From NCBI GenBank assembly GCA_016873595.1, contig VGWZ01000054.1, forward strand, positions 1 through 10,347: a stretch of DNA of 10,347 nt, given 5' to 3'. This stretch comes from Nitrospira sp. (GTDB lineage Bacteria; Nitrospirota; Thermodesulfovibrionia; Thermodesulfovibrionales; SM23-35). This document shows, piece by piece, positions 1 to 7,900 of this stretch (position 1 is the first letter of the stretch; the number at the start of each line of letters is the position of its first letter). The notes under the pieces are model-generated. The model ran no database searches, was not told where the DNA came from, and saw only the letters and a program-made list of their open reading frames with translations. The position numbers and the translations under genes are program-made.

Positions 1-72
1 TCCTTTATTCCATATGCTTTTTACAATTTGAAGATATCTTCTGGGACCTGATGGTTTTACTCTTATAAACAT
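1..72 (-). CDS. IS1634-type transposase, N-terminal 24 codons (runs off the left edge)
   Basis: The reverse strand opens with ATG at 72 and reads MFIRVKPSGPRRYLQIVKSI before leaving the window. The pattern of a short beta strand, K-P-S-G-x-R-x-Y-L-Q-I-V and then a basic stretch is the usual opening of DDE transposases of the IS1634/IS4 superfamily (R-x-K-P-S-G-P-R-x-Y-L-Q-I-V). The catalytic domain lies outside the window, so I cannot tell whether the element is intact. A sigma70-like promoter sits just upstream. I could not fix the terminal inverted repeat; it should lie between 73 and about 250. The adjacent truncated genes fit a region disturbed by transposition. The family call is from recall of its N-terminal motif. 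Confidence 0.72.
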   Translation of the reverse strand, partial: MFIRVKPSGPRRYLQIVKSIWNKG

Positions 73-78
73 GACACC

Positions 79-110
79 ATTATAATAAGCTTTATTGTAA
101 GTTTTGTCAA
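79..110 (-). promoter_or_regulatory. sigma70-like promoter of the transposase
   Basis: On the minus strand a perfect -35 box TTGACA (105-110) is followed by TATTAT (82-87) at a 17-bp spacer; the perfect TATAAT at 79-84 is also present, at a 20-bp spacer. The transposase ATG is only 7-10 nt further on, so the mRNA would be nearly leaderless or start very close to the ATG, and I see no Shine-Dalgarno sequence. Such short leaders are known for some transposase genes and limit expression. Confidence 0.6.
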
Positions 111-258
111 GCTTTTTATGCTATTAACGTGGCACTATGTTTTAGCGGTTTTTTGAAATGCTTTTCTCGTAGATTGGCTTAAATACTATGTTTTTAATTT
201 CTCTAATAGGCTCTTTTAGGTCGCAGCTGTAGAAGATGGGTCTAAAGGTTGATAACTG

Positions 259-483
259 TTGAGTTCATTGAGTGCCAGAAATCTTCTTATTTTCACTTCG
301 GTCATCTCTATATGGGCAATCGTGATGGGATTTATAGGTCCCTTTTATGTACTTCAGGTGGAAAAGCTGAGTGACGGCATGGAAAAGCTCGGCATCGCTT
401 TCAGTATTATGGTACTTCTCCAACTACCTAAGGTGTATCTGATGTACTTGATGTTGATTACTGGCTTAAGGATAGTAAGGTGA
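259..483 (+). pseudogene. Major facilitator superfamily transporter, N-terminal stub
   Basis: A 74-codon frame opens at TTG 259, preceded by a weak AAAGG about 10 nt upstream; TTG 268 is an alternative start. Residues 8-30 form a first transmembrane helix of MFS type (L-L-I-F-T-S-V-I-S-I-W-A-I-V-M-G-F-I-G-P-F-Y), followed by a periplasmic loop (V-E-K-L-S-D-G-M-E-K-L-G) and the start of helix 2 (I-A-F-S-I-M-V-L-L-Q). This is the normal opening of a 12-helix transporter of about 400 residues. After Gln55 family-like sequence stops; the loop with the G-x-x-x-D-R-x-G-R-K signature never appears and the frame ends 19 codons later. It cannot make a working transporter. The assignment rests on helix pattern only. 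Confidence 0.55.
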
Positions 484-557
484 TTGTGAAAATAAAACTT
501 ATACCAATGGTTGAGATGATGCTTCGTAATGGAGATAAATCAAAAGACAGTAATTAA
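432..557 (+). other. Unrecognised open frame behind the transporter break
   Basis: A frame shifted from the transporter stub runs from 432 to a stop at 555-557 and reads as a plausible soluble C-terminal tail (D-Y-W-L-K-D-S-K-V-I-V-K-I-K-L-I-P-M-V-E-M-M-L). It has no start codon near its beginning. It may be the end of another gene joined here by a deletion, or chance. I do not recognise it. Confidence 0.2.
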
Positions 558-578
558 TGAATAAATCAGGTCATTTTA

Positions 579-740
579 TTATTCGTCAACAAATGAATCT
601 GTGCAATCTATGAGTAAAAGTTTTGTATCAAAGGAGCTGAGATATTCTGCAGCGCGAAGAAGCTCTAAAGGTCTTGACCATAAATTAAACGCTGCAAAGT
701 CGTATATCCATGGGTTAGCGAGGAGTATTTTCAGAGTCAT
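579..740 (-). pseudogene. B12-binding radical SAM protein, N-terminal stub (53 codons)
   Basis: On the reverse strand ATG at 740 overlaps the stop of the tolC-like gene as ATGA (737-740). The 53 residues begin MTLKILLANPWIYDFAAFN, continue with W-S-R-P-L-E-L-L-R-A-A-E-Y-L and L-L-L-I-D-C-T-D, and end at a double stop (TAA TAA). This is the first half of the Rossmann-like cobalamin-binding domain that precedes the radical SAM core in a large family; N-P-W-I-Y-D-F-A-A-x-x-x-W-x-x-P-L-x-L-L is its characteristic opening. Full proteins have roughly 400-600 residues with a C-x-x-x-C-x-x-C motif. None of that follows in any frame of 484-578, so the gene is truncated rather than simply frameshifted. 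The perfect overlap suggests that an intact version was translated together with the tolC-like gene. Confidence 0.68.
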
Positions 741-2113
741 AAATAAGACGATACTAAATCATATCCCATCGAATACATAAGCCCTGCCTGTGCACGTCTG
801 AAATCATATACTGCCCTGTAATAATTTGTTTCTGCTGTGGTAAGGAGTGTAATTGCATCAAGTACATCTGTTGCAGTACCAATACCTTCTTTATATCTTA
901 TTTTGTTAATCCTTAAATTTTCTTCAGCCTGACTGACAGCATCCTTTGTAACCTGAATCTTTTCTCTGGCATTCTCCATATCAAGGTAATTTTTTTTCAC
1001 TTCAAGTTTTATATCATCAAGAAGTTTATTTCTCTGTTCAAGGAGCCGGTCCCGTTTGTATTTGATCTTTGCTACCTCAGCCTTTGTGCTCCCACCGCTG
1101 AAGAGATTGAGATTAAGCCCGAAGATTAAAGACCAGTTGTCATCATGAAGCATATAACGGTTCTCTGAATAATTATATCCACCCAGAGCAAAAATCGTTG
1201 GATAGTATTCAGATTTTTTAATGGTTTCCTCTAAGCCGGTAATTTTCAATTGCTGGTCTATTATTTGTAGCTCGGTCCTCTGTTTTTCAGCATATTCCCA
1301 TGCTTTATCGAGTTCAATAGTTTGATGGTTATTCACAGATACATCTACTACCTTAATATCTTCCCTTAAAGGTCTTGCGAGGATATTGTTAATCCTCGAT
1401 GCATTCACAGCCCTAACATTCTTCTTTGTCAAAAGTTTCTGCCTTGCATCAGACAGCCGTACTTCGGCCTGAAGGAGGTCGTTTTTTGTTATGACACCTT
1501 CATTGAAGAGGCTCTGTGCATCTTTTAAGTGTGATTCAAGGCTTTCTCCCTCCTTTTGTGCCACTACGATCATTTTTTCAGTCTCGAGGAGATCACAATA
1601 TGCATTAATAAAGTCAAGGGCAACAAGGTTTCTTGTCTTCGTTATATCAAGGTTTGTTGCTTCAAGGAGAGCTTTCGATGCATCATACTTCGATGTTCTT
1701 GCCCCAAAATCGTACAGTGTTTGATGCACAGTAATTCCATAAGACGGAAAGCTTTTTTCTGATGAATAGGTATTCTGAGTGCCAAAACGAAATCCAGGCT
1801 GATGTGCAAAAAGTGTATAATTTGCAGATGCATCGATACTGGGAAGAAATCTCGATTGAGCAACTAAGGTATCAGTGTAAGCGATATCTTTATTGAGGTA
1901 TGCAATTTTTAGAATGCGATTTTTTTCCGTTGCGAGTCGCAGCCCCTCAGAAATCGTGATTATTCCTGAGGTGTTTTCTCTGTTCTTTAAAATCGAACTG
2001 CTTGAAGTATCCTCTGCATAACAGATAGTACAGGCAAAAAATGTTATAATAATAAATAATAATAGTGTGAGATATCCTGACCCTTGACATTTAAGAGTAA
2101 ATCCATCCTTCAT
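737..2113 (-). CDS. TolC-family outer-membrane efflux/secretion channel subunit
   Basis: The protein has 458 residues from ATG 2113. Such proteins form trimeric outer-membrane beta barrels with a long periplasmic alpha tunnel, and carry substrates out in type I secretion or RND/MFP efflux. A signal peptide with a hydrophobic core at residues 14-30 probably ends at C-Y-A/E-D near residue 33. The two family repeats are visible. The first has a barrel strand segment (P-S-Y-G-I-T-V-H-Q-T-L-Y-D-F-G) followed by long coiled coils with L-x-x-A-E-V-R-L-S-D-A. The second has L-N-L-F-S-G-G-S-T-K-A-E, then helices ending in A-T-D-V-L-D-A. Length is normal. A start 10 codons earlier (2143) is possible, but the strong Shine-Dalgarno sequence points to 2113. 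No inner-membrane pump or membrane-fusion gene lies beside it, so the exported substrate is unknown. The gene diverges from the hydrogenase locus and overlaps the downstream radical SAM stub. Confidence 0.93.
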   Translation of the reverse strand: MKDGFTLKCQGSGYLTLLLFIIITFFACTICYAEDTSSSSILKNRENTSGIITISEGLRLATEKNRILKIAYLNKDIAYTDTLVAQSRFLPSIDASANYTLFAHQPGFRFGTQNTYSSEKSFPSYGITVHQTLYDFGARTSKYDASKALLEATNLDITKTRNLVALDFINAYCDLLETEKMIVVAQKEGESLESHLKDAQSLFNEGVITKNDLLQAEVRLSDARQKLLTKKNVRAVNASRINNILARPLREDIKVVDVSVNNHQTIELDKAWEYAEKQRTELQIIDQQLKITGLEETIKKSEYYPTIFALGGYNYSENRYMLHDDNWSLIFGLNLNLFSGGSTKAEVAKIKYKRDRLLEQRNKLLDDIKLEVKKNYLDMENAREKIQVTKDAVSQAEENLRINKIRYKEGIGTATDVLDAITLLTTAETNYYRAVYDFRRAQAGLMYSMGYDLVSSYL

Positions 2114-2120
2114 TGTAACT

Positions 2121-2128
2121 TCACCTCC
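2121..2128 (-). promoter_or_regulatory. Strong ribosome binding site that sets the tolC-like start
   Basis: The reverse strand reads GGAGGTGA, a full match to the 16S anti-Shine-Dalgarno sequence, 7 nt before ATG 2113. It lies inside the 10-codon extension that a start at 2143 would give, and so argues for the shorter protein. Confidence 0.8.
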
Positions 2129-2159
2129 ATGAAATATATTCAATGTATATGCGTACTTA

Positions 2160-2189
2160 TATTAACAATAAAACCAGAAGAGTTATCAA
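2160..2189 (-). promoter_or_regulatory. Possible promoter of the tolC-like gene
   Basis: On the minus strand TTGATA (2184-2189) is followed, after 18 bp, by TTAATA (2160-2165), about 45 nt before the start codon. Both boxes are imperfect and the surroundings are AT-rich, so this is only a candidate. Confidence 0.3.
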
Positions 2190-2237
2190 TATAAAATACT
2201 CATTCAGATCAGGATAAACACTGTTTTGTATTTCTGT

Positions 2238-2266
2238 TTGTATCAGACTCTCTCATGTGGTATAGT
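2238..2266 (+). promoter_or_regulatory. Probable promoter of the hydrogenase genes
   Basis: TTGTAT (2238-2243), a 17-bp spacer and TATAGT (2261-2266) make a reasonable sigma70-type promoter about 45 nt before the AAGGAGG ribosome binding site of the small-subunit gene. The region between it and the tolC-like gene is a divergent intergenic region; I see no clear operator in it. Confidence 0.45.
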
Positions 2267-2309
2267 GTTTTAATAGTGTCGTTTTTAAGTATTCATTTTA
2301 AGGCTCAGT

Positions 2310-2324
2310 AAGGAGGTTATTCTG
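2310..2324 (+). promoter_or_regulatory. Shine-Dalgarno and probable CTG start of the small-subunit gene
   Basis: AAGGAGG (2310-2316) is followed after 5 nt by CTG (2322-2324) and the codons GAA AGA AAA AAA. No ATG, GTG or TTG exists in the correct reading frame between the upstream stop (2309-2311) and the conserved cysteine motif, so this strong site must serve an unusual start, and the frame must shift in the A8 run directly after it. Confidence 0.5.
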
Positions 2325-3098
2325 GAAAGAAAAAAAACCGCCTTGGATTCTTTAAATACTCATGCTGTGCCGGCTGCGAATTTCAATTTATCTATTTTCA
2401 GAGATATATCATTGAAACGCTGAATAACTTTGATTTTGTATTCTGCAAGATGGTCACAAGTGGCGGGACACCCGAAGGCCCATTTGATGTTTCACTTATT
2501 GAAGGCACAGTTACAAAATCATGGCAGGCTGATGAGTTAAAAAGAATAAGAGAAAAAAGCACGTATCTTTTTGCGATAGGGTCATGTGCGATAAATGGGG
2601 GGATTCCTGCTCTTAAATCAACCCATCCAGAACTCGAAGTGGGAAAAAAGGTTTATCAAGACCTGTCAACAATCCATTCTATAAGACCCAGTTCGATAGA
2701 TGCTTATGTTCATGTAGACGGCTTTATAAGGGGCTGCCCTCCCGGAGAAAGAGACCTATGTGAGGCGTTGACATCTGTTCTTTCTGGGAAACAACCTGAT
2801 TTTCTTGAATATAGCGTGTGCATTGAGTGCAAGTTAAAAGGGAACATATGTCTTCTTGTTGCTCATAATATGCCGTGCATGGGACCGGTTACAAATGCTG
2901 GCTGTGAAGCACTATGCCCCTCGCATAATAGGGCGTGCTATTCATGCTGGGGTCCTATGAGACAAGCAAATGCGTTTGCACTCGCAAAAAAATTTGAAGC
3001 CTATGGGGATATCTTCCGAGGACATAATCAGGAAGTTTACTCTATTCGGTTCTGTCACTGCAGAGTTCAGAAAGGCAGCAGAGTTCTATGAAGATTAG
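2322..3098 (+). pseudogene. [NiFe]-hydrogenase small subunit (group 3 soluble type), two frame breaks
   Basis: This gene codes for the electron-transfer subunit that carries FeS clusters from the Ni-Fe site to a redox partner in the cytoplasm. The frame 2312-3007 reads G-F-F-K-Y-S-C-C-A-G-C-E-F-Q (proximal-cluster cysteines), then G-S-C-A-I-N-G-G, R-G-C-P-P-G-E, and the cysteine-rich tail C-I-E-C-K-L-K-G-N-I-C, P-C-M-G-P-V-T-N-A-G-C-E-A-L-C and A-C-Y-S-C-W-G-P, typical of sulfhydrogenase delta (HydD) and MvhG-like proteins. An uninterrupted annotation would start only at ATG 2450 and lose the first cysteine motif. Break 1 is the A8 run (2330-2337) beside the start. Break 2 is the G4 run (3005-3008): without one G the frame continues as Y-G-I-S-S-E-D-I-I-R-K-F-T-L-F to a TAG at 3096-3098; as given it ends at 3091 with an unrelated tail. 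Reconstructed length is about 258 residues, normal for the family. It has no twin-arginine signal, so it is cytoplasmic. It overlaps the large-subunit start. Confidence 0.85.
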
Positions 3099-4343
3099 TA
3101 TTGACTATATTGCCAGGGTTGAAGGAGAAGGAGCAATAAAATTTGATATTGAAGACGGTGTGCTTAAAGACCTGAAGCTGAACATATGGGAACCCCCAAG
3201 GTTTTTTGAGGGTTTTCTTTGCAATAGAAGATATGATGAAGTCCCTGATATCGTTGCAAGGATTTGCGGGATATGTCCGGTATCTCATATGACAACTGCG
3301 ATAAGGGCATTAGAAAAGGCATTAGGTTTTACCCCCGCTCCTGATAGTATCACTCTTCGAAAAGTTATGGCATTGAGCCAGATTGTTTCAAGTCACCTTG
3401 TACATCTTTATATGCTTGCATTGCCTGATTATTACAGGCTTTATTCAATACCTGATATGTTCCCGAGGTTTGAGCCAGAGATAAGAAGGCTGAACAGGAT
3501 GAAGAAGGTGGTGAATGAAGTTACTGCCTTATTTGGAGGCAGGGCGCTCCATCCTGTGTCAATGGTTGTTGGCGGTTTTACCAGCCTGCCCCCAAGAGAT
3601 AAAATTGAAAAAATCAAGTATGAATTGGAAAATATAAAGGATGATGCAAAAGAAACACTGAGAATGGTCTCAGATCTCCTGTTTCCTGACCTTACACACA
3701 ATACAGAATATGTGGCAATAAGTAGCCCTCCTCACTATGCGATAAATGAGGGGTTTATCATATCCCAAAATGGAGTCAAAATAGGGGAAGATGAATATTA
3801 CTCAATCTTTAAGGAAGATGAGGTTTCATATTCCAATGCAAAGAGGACAGTGATAAAAGGCAAAGATTCTTTTATGGTAGGTGCACTGGCAAGGCTGAAT
3901 CTTAAATTTGATCTGCTTCATGAGGATGCAAAAGAGGCAGCAGAAGAGATAGGTTTTAAGGTGCCTGATTATAATCCATTTCATAACAATCTTGCTCAGG
4001 CAATAGAGATAGTGCATGGAATAAGCGAATGTAGAGAACTTCTTGATAAGGTTATCCTGAGAAAGCCTGAAATTGGAATAAAGGTGAGGGAAGGGGAGGG
4101 GAGGGTATTGCAATAACAGAAGCACCAAGAGGACTTCTCTGTCACCATTATGTCTTAAATAGAAGGGGTATTGTTGAAAGGGCAAATATTGTTACTCCAA
4201 CTGCGCATAATTTTTTGGGCATTGAGGAGAATTTAAAAAAACTTGTACAGCAGCACATCAATGAGAAAAAAGAAGATATCATGTTGAAATGCGAGATGCT
4301 TGTCAGGGCATATGACCCATGTTTTTCATGTTCTGTGCATTAG
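3088..4343 (+). pseudogene. [NiFe]-hydrogenase large (catalytic) subunit, frameshifted near the C-terminus
   Basis: This is the subunit that holds the Ni-Fe site and splits or makes H2. The open frame from ATG 3088 gives 342 residues to a stop at 4114-4116. It begins MKISIDYIARVEGEG and contains the first metal-binding motif R-I-C-G-I-C-P-V-S-H near residue 60. A second frame continues without pause from 4104: G-I-A-I-T-E-A-P-R-G-L-L-C-H-H-Y, then N-I-V-T-P-T-A-H-N-F, and ends in the second nickel motif D-P-C-F-S-C-S-V-H at TAG 4341-4343. Removing one copy of the GGGGA tandem duplication at 4093-4102 joins the two frames exactly and gives about 417 residues, the normal size for HydA-type group 3 subunits. 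As given, the product lacks two of the four Ni-binding cysteines and must be inactive. The mature protein ends soon after D-P-C-x-x-C-x-x-H in this family; here the gene stops right at that His, as in subunits made without C-terminal processing. No maturation protease gene follows. Confidence 0.87.
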
Positions 4344-4419
4344 TTTTTTTGTTCAATGTATTCATTTGGTGCATGATGTGAAACGAGAAGAAATACCTTA
4401 TAAAGTTAGGAGAAACACC

Positions 4420-4812
4420 ATGGAGAGAGTTAAAGAAATTATAAAAGGTGATATGCTTTTTCACCTGTTTCACATGGAGCTCTTAGAGGCATCTGAAGGG
4501 TATGCCCGTCTTAAAGCGAGAGTAAAAAAGGAGTTTTTAAACGCCCACCAGATTGCTCATGGAGCTATGATTTTTGCTCTTCTCGATGTCGCATTTGCGA
4601 TATCTGTAAACTCAATAACTGATGCTGTTGGTGTGCAATGGAGCTTCAATATTTTTCGTTCAGCTTCTCTTGATGATTGTGTAGTAGCTGAATCGAAGGT
4701 GATTCATAAAGGGAAGAGCCTTATGGTTGTTGAATTTAAAGCAGAAAGTGAGAATACAAAGAAACTCCTTGCAAAAGGTATGGCAACAGCGTTACCTTTT
4801 CCAAGAAAATAG
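4420..4812 (+). CDS. PaaI-family hotdog-fold acyl-CoA thioesterase
   Basis: The protein has 130 residues. It probably hydrolyses acyl- or aryl-CoA thioesters in the cytoplasm; the substrate cannot be told. The hotdog core is clear: residues 41-60 read N-A-H-Q-I-A-H-G-A-M-I-F-A-L-L-D-V-A-F-A, with Asn41, the H-G pair (47-48) and Asp56 matching the N-x-x-x-x-x-H-G-x-x-x-x-x-x-x-D active-site pattern of PaaI. Strands follow at 71-80 and 86-108. The start at 4420 is chosen because TAGGAGA (4407-4413) lies 6 nt upstream and the family has 130-140 residues; the open frame extends back to 4300, but that part overlaps the hydrogenase tail in another frame and looks non-coding. The gene lies 76 nt after the hydrogenase stop and could be read from the same transcript, with no evident functional link. 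The symbol paaI is not given because no phenylacetate genes are nearby. Confidence 0.87.
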   Translation: MERVKEIIKGDMLFHLFHMELLEASEGYARLKARVKKEFLNAHQIAHGAMIFALLDVAFAISVNSITDAVGVQWSFNIFRSASLDDCVVAESKVIHKGKSLMVVEFKAESENTKKLLAKGMATALPFPRK

Positions 4813-4826
4813 AGATTTTGATTATT

Positions 4827-4854
4827 CATTTTAAATATCTCATTTTAAATATCT
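4827..4854 (+). repeat. Exact 14-bp tandem repeat upstream of carB
   Basis: CATTTTAAATATCT occurs twice back to back (4827-4840, 4841-4854) in the 117-bp gap before carB. It is AT-rich and could be an operator, an UP-like element or a simple slippage product. No good promoter was found in the gap. Confidence 0.75.
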
Positions 4855-4929
4855 TGATAGTTTAGAGTCCTTTTGATAAACTCCTAATGCTCTGGAACCA
4901 AAACGATATGAAAGTTAAAGGATATATGT

Positions 4930-7900
4930 ATGCCAAGAAGAGATGATATAAAAAAAGTGATGATTATAGGTTCAGGACCCATCGTCATCGGTCAAGCGTG
5001 CGAGTTTGATTATTCCGGTACCCAGGCCTGTAAAGCGCTTCGGAAATTAGGGTATGAAATCGTGCTGGTAAATTCCAACCCTGCAACGATCATGACAGAT
5101 CCAGATATGGCAGATATAACCTATATTGAGCCTCTCAATTTTCATACTCTGAGAGAAATTATTGAAAAGGAACGGCCTGATGCCTTATTGCCTAATCTTG
5201 GCGGTCAAACAGGACTGAACCTTACCTCAGAACTTTCACGCTCAGGCGTGCTCAAGAAATATGGCATTAAGGTTATCGGAGTTGCTGTGGATGCCATCGA
5301 ACGGGGAGAGGACCGTATCGCATTTAAAGAGACAATGAACAGGCTTGGCATTGATATGCCTAAAAGCGAACCTGCATACAGTGTACATGAGGCTGAAAGG
5401 ATTGCTTCAGAACTCGGTTATCCTGTAGTCATCCGGCCAGCGTACTGTCTCGGAGGAACCGGTGGCGGCCTGGTTTACAATGTAGAAGAATTACGTACTG
5501 TTGCAAGCCGTGGCATATCTGCAAGTCTTGTCGGTCAAGTGCTGGTTGAGGAGTCTGTCTTGGGGTGGGAAGAATTAGAGCTTGAAGTGGTTCGGGACTC
5601 AAAAAACCAGATGATTACTGTCTGTTTTATAGAAAATGTAGATGCCATGGGGGTACACACTGGTGACTCATTTTGTACAGCACCTATGCTTACTATTGAT
5701 CCTGAGCTTCAAAAGTGCCTTCAAAAACATTCTTATGATATTGTAGAAGCCATTCAGGTAATCGGTGGTACAAATATTCAATTTGCCCATGATCCCAATA
5801 CAGGAAGAGTTGTAGTAATCGAGATTAACCCAAGAACTTCACGCTCTTCTGCTTTAGCCTCAAAGGCTACTGGCTTTCCTATTGCGCTTATCTCATCAAT
5901 GTTGGCCGCTGGTCTGACTTTGGATGAGATTCCCTACTGGAGGGATGGTACCCTTGAGAAATATACTCCATCAGGTGATTATGTGGTAGTGAAATTTGCT
6001 CGCTGGGCATTTGAAAAGTTTGAAAATGCTGTGGATAAGCTTGGTACACAGATGCGCGCTGTGGGTGAAGTCATGAGTATAGGTAAGACATATAAAGAAG
6101 CCCTTCAGAAGTCAATCCGCTCTCTGGAAAATAGCCGCTATGGGCTTGGATTTGCCAGGGATTTTTATCACAAACCTCTCAATGAGCTGATTGACCTCCT
6201 CTCTGAGCCCTCAAGCGAAAGACAGTTTATCATGTATGAGGCATTGCGCAAGGGCGCAAGCGTGGATATGCTCTATAAGAAGACCTATATCAAACCATGG
6301 TTTATAGAGCAGATGAAGGAGATTGTAGAACTTGAAGAGAAGATTCTTCAATACAGGGGCAAGGTATTACCTGACGAGCTTTTGATTCAGGCAAAGAAAG
6401 ATGGTTTTTCAGACCGTTACCTTTCACAGATACTCGGTATTCCTGAAAGGGAAGTCAGGCAGAGACGCATCTCTACAGGTATTGTCCAGGGATATGAAGC
6501 TGTTCCTGTGAGCGGTGTAGAGAATGCTGCCTATTATTTCTCAACATACAATGTCCCTGATACGGTTAAAACCAGCACAAGACGTAAGATAATGGTTTTG
6601 GGGGGAGGGCCAAATCGAATTGGTCAGGGGATAGAATTTGATTACTGTTGCGTTCACGCAGCTTTTGAATTAAAGGATCAGGGAATTGAGTCAATCATGG
6701 TCAACTGTAATCCTGAGACTGTGTCAACAGATTACGATACTTCAGACAAGCTTTACTTTGAGCCACTCACTGTAGAAGATGTGTTAAGCATTTATGAAAA
6801 GGAAAAGCCTGAAGGTGTTATTGTCCAATTTGGAGGCCAGACTCCGCTCAATATTGCCAATGAACTGATGAAAGCTGGAGTCAGGATTATAGGTACAACT
6901 CCGGAGACGATAGACCTCGCTGAGGACCGGGATCGCTTTCGACAGATGATGCGCAAACTTGGTATTCCTGAACCAGAATCTGATATGGCAAGCAATCTCA
7001 ATGAAGCGCTTCGAGTCGCAGAGAGGATTGGCTATCCCCTGATAGTAAGGCCTTCTTACGTTCTTGGTGGACGAGGCATGGAAGTGGTTCATGACGAAGA
7101 AATGCTCAGATACTATGTTGCCGCAGCCGTGGATGTTACACCAGAGATGCCTATACTGATAGATAAATTTCTGGAAAATGCAATTGAGGCTGAGGCAGAT
7201 GCTTTGGCTGATGGGAACGATGCCTTTGTTCCTGCTGTTATGGAACATATCGAGTTAGCCGGCATACATTCAGGTGACTCTGCCTGTGTGATTCCGCCTG
7301 TAAGTATCCCTGACAATCACATTAATACCATTTATGAATATACAAGAAGGATTGCTATAGAGCTTAATGTTATAGGCCTGATGAACATTCAATACGCCAT
7401 AATGAATAATGTTGTGTATATTCTGGAGGCTAACCCTCGTGCTTCTCGAACAGTACCTCTGGTTTCAAAGGTCTGTAACATACCCATGGCACGAATTGCC
7501 ACACAGCTTATGCTTGGTAAGAAGCTCGTTGACCTTAATCTAAAACCCAGGTTATTTCGACATTTTGGAGTAAAAGAAGCGGTCTTTCCTTTTAATATGT
7601 TTCCAGAAGTAGACCCGCTTTTAGGGCCGGAAATGAGATCTACAGGAGAGGTGCTTGGAATGGCTGATTCTTTTGGCCTTGCATTTTTTAAGGCACAAGA
7701 AGCTGCACAACAACTCCTTCCTACAGAAGGTACGGTACTAATTACCGTATCAGAAAGTGATAGACATGCTGTCATTGAGGTTGCAAAGCAGTTCGAAAAA
7801 ATTGGCTTTAAAATACGATCTACTATAGGAACTCATAAGTTTTTATCTGGACATGGCATAAAAACCGAATCTGTACTCAAAATGCACGAAGGACGACCAA

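Noticed and set aside
150..264. Minus-strand frame of about 38 codons with a protein-like tail (P-I-F-Y-S-C-D-L-K-E-P)
   Set aside because: Too short, no start codon and no family recognised; in such AT-rich DNA an open stretch of this length is not rare. It might be a remnant cut by the IS.
610..780. Plus-strand 56-codon frame opening at ATG 610
   Set aside because: It is antisense to the radical SAM stub and the tolC end, whose minus-strand products match known families; no Shine-Dalgarno sequence fits.
2114..2143. Ten-codon N-terminal extension of the tolC-like gene
   Set aside because: The GGAGGTGA ribosome binding site lies inside it and serves the ATG at 2113; the extension would also put a charged stretch before the signal peptide.
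4300..4419. 40-codon N-terminal extension of the thioesterase
   Set aside because: It overlaps the real C-terminal end of the hydrogenase large subunit in another frame, and TAGGAGA marks the start at 4420.
6784..7775. Long minus-strand frames inside carB
   Set aside because: They are shadows of the carB reading frame with low-complexity Ser/Ile-rich products and no domain features.
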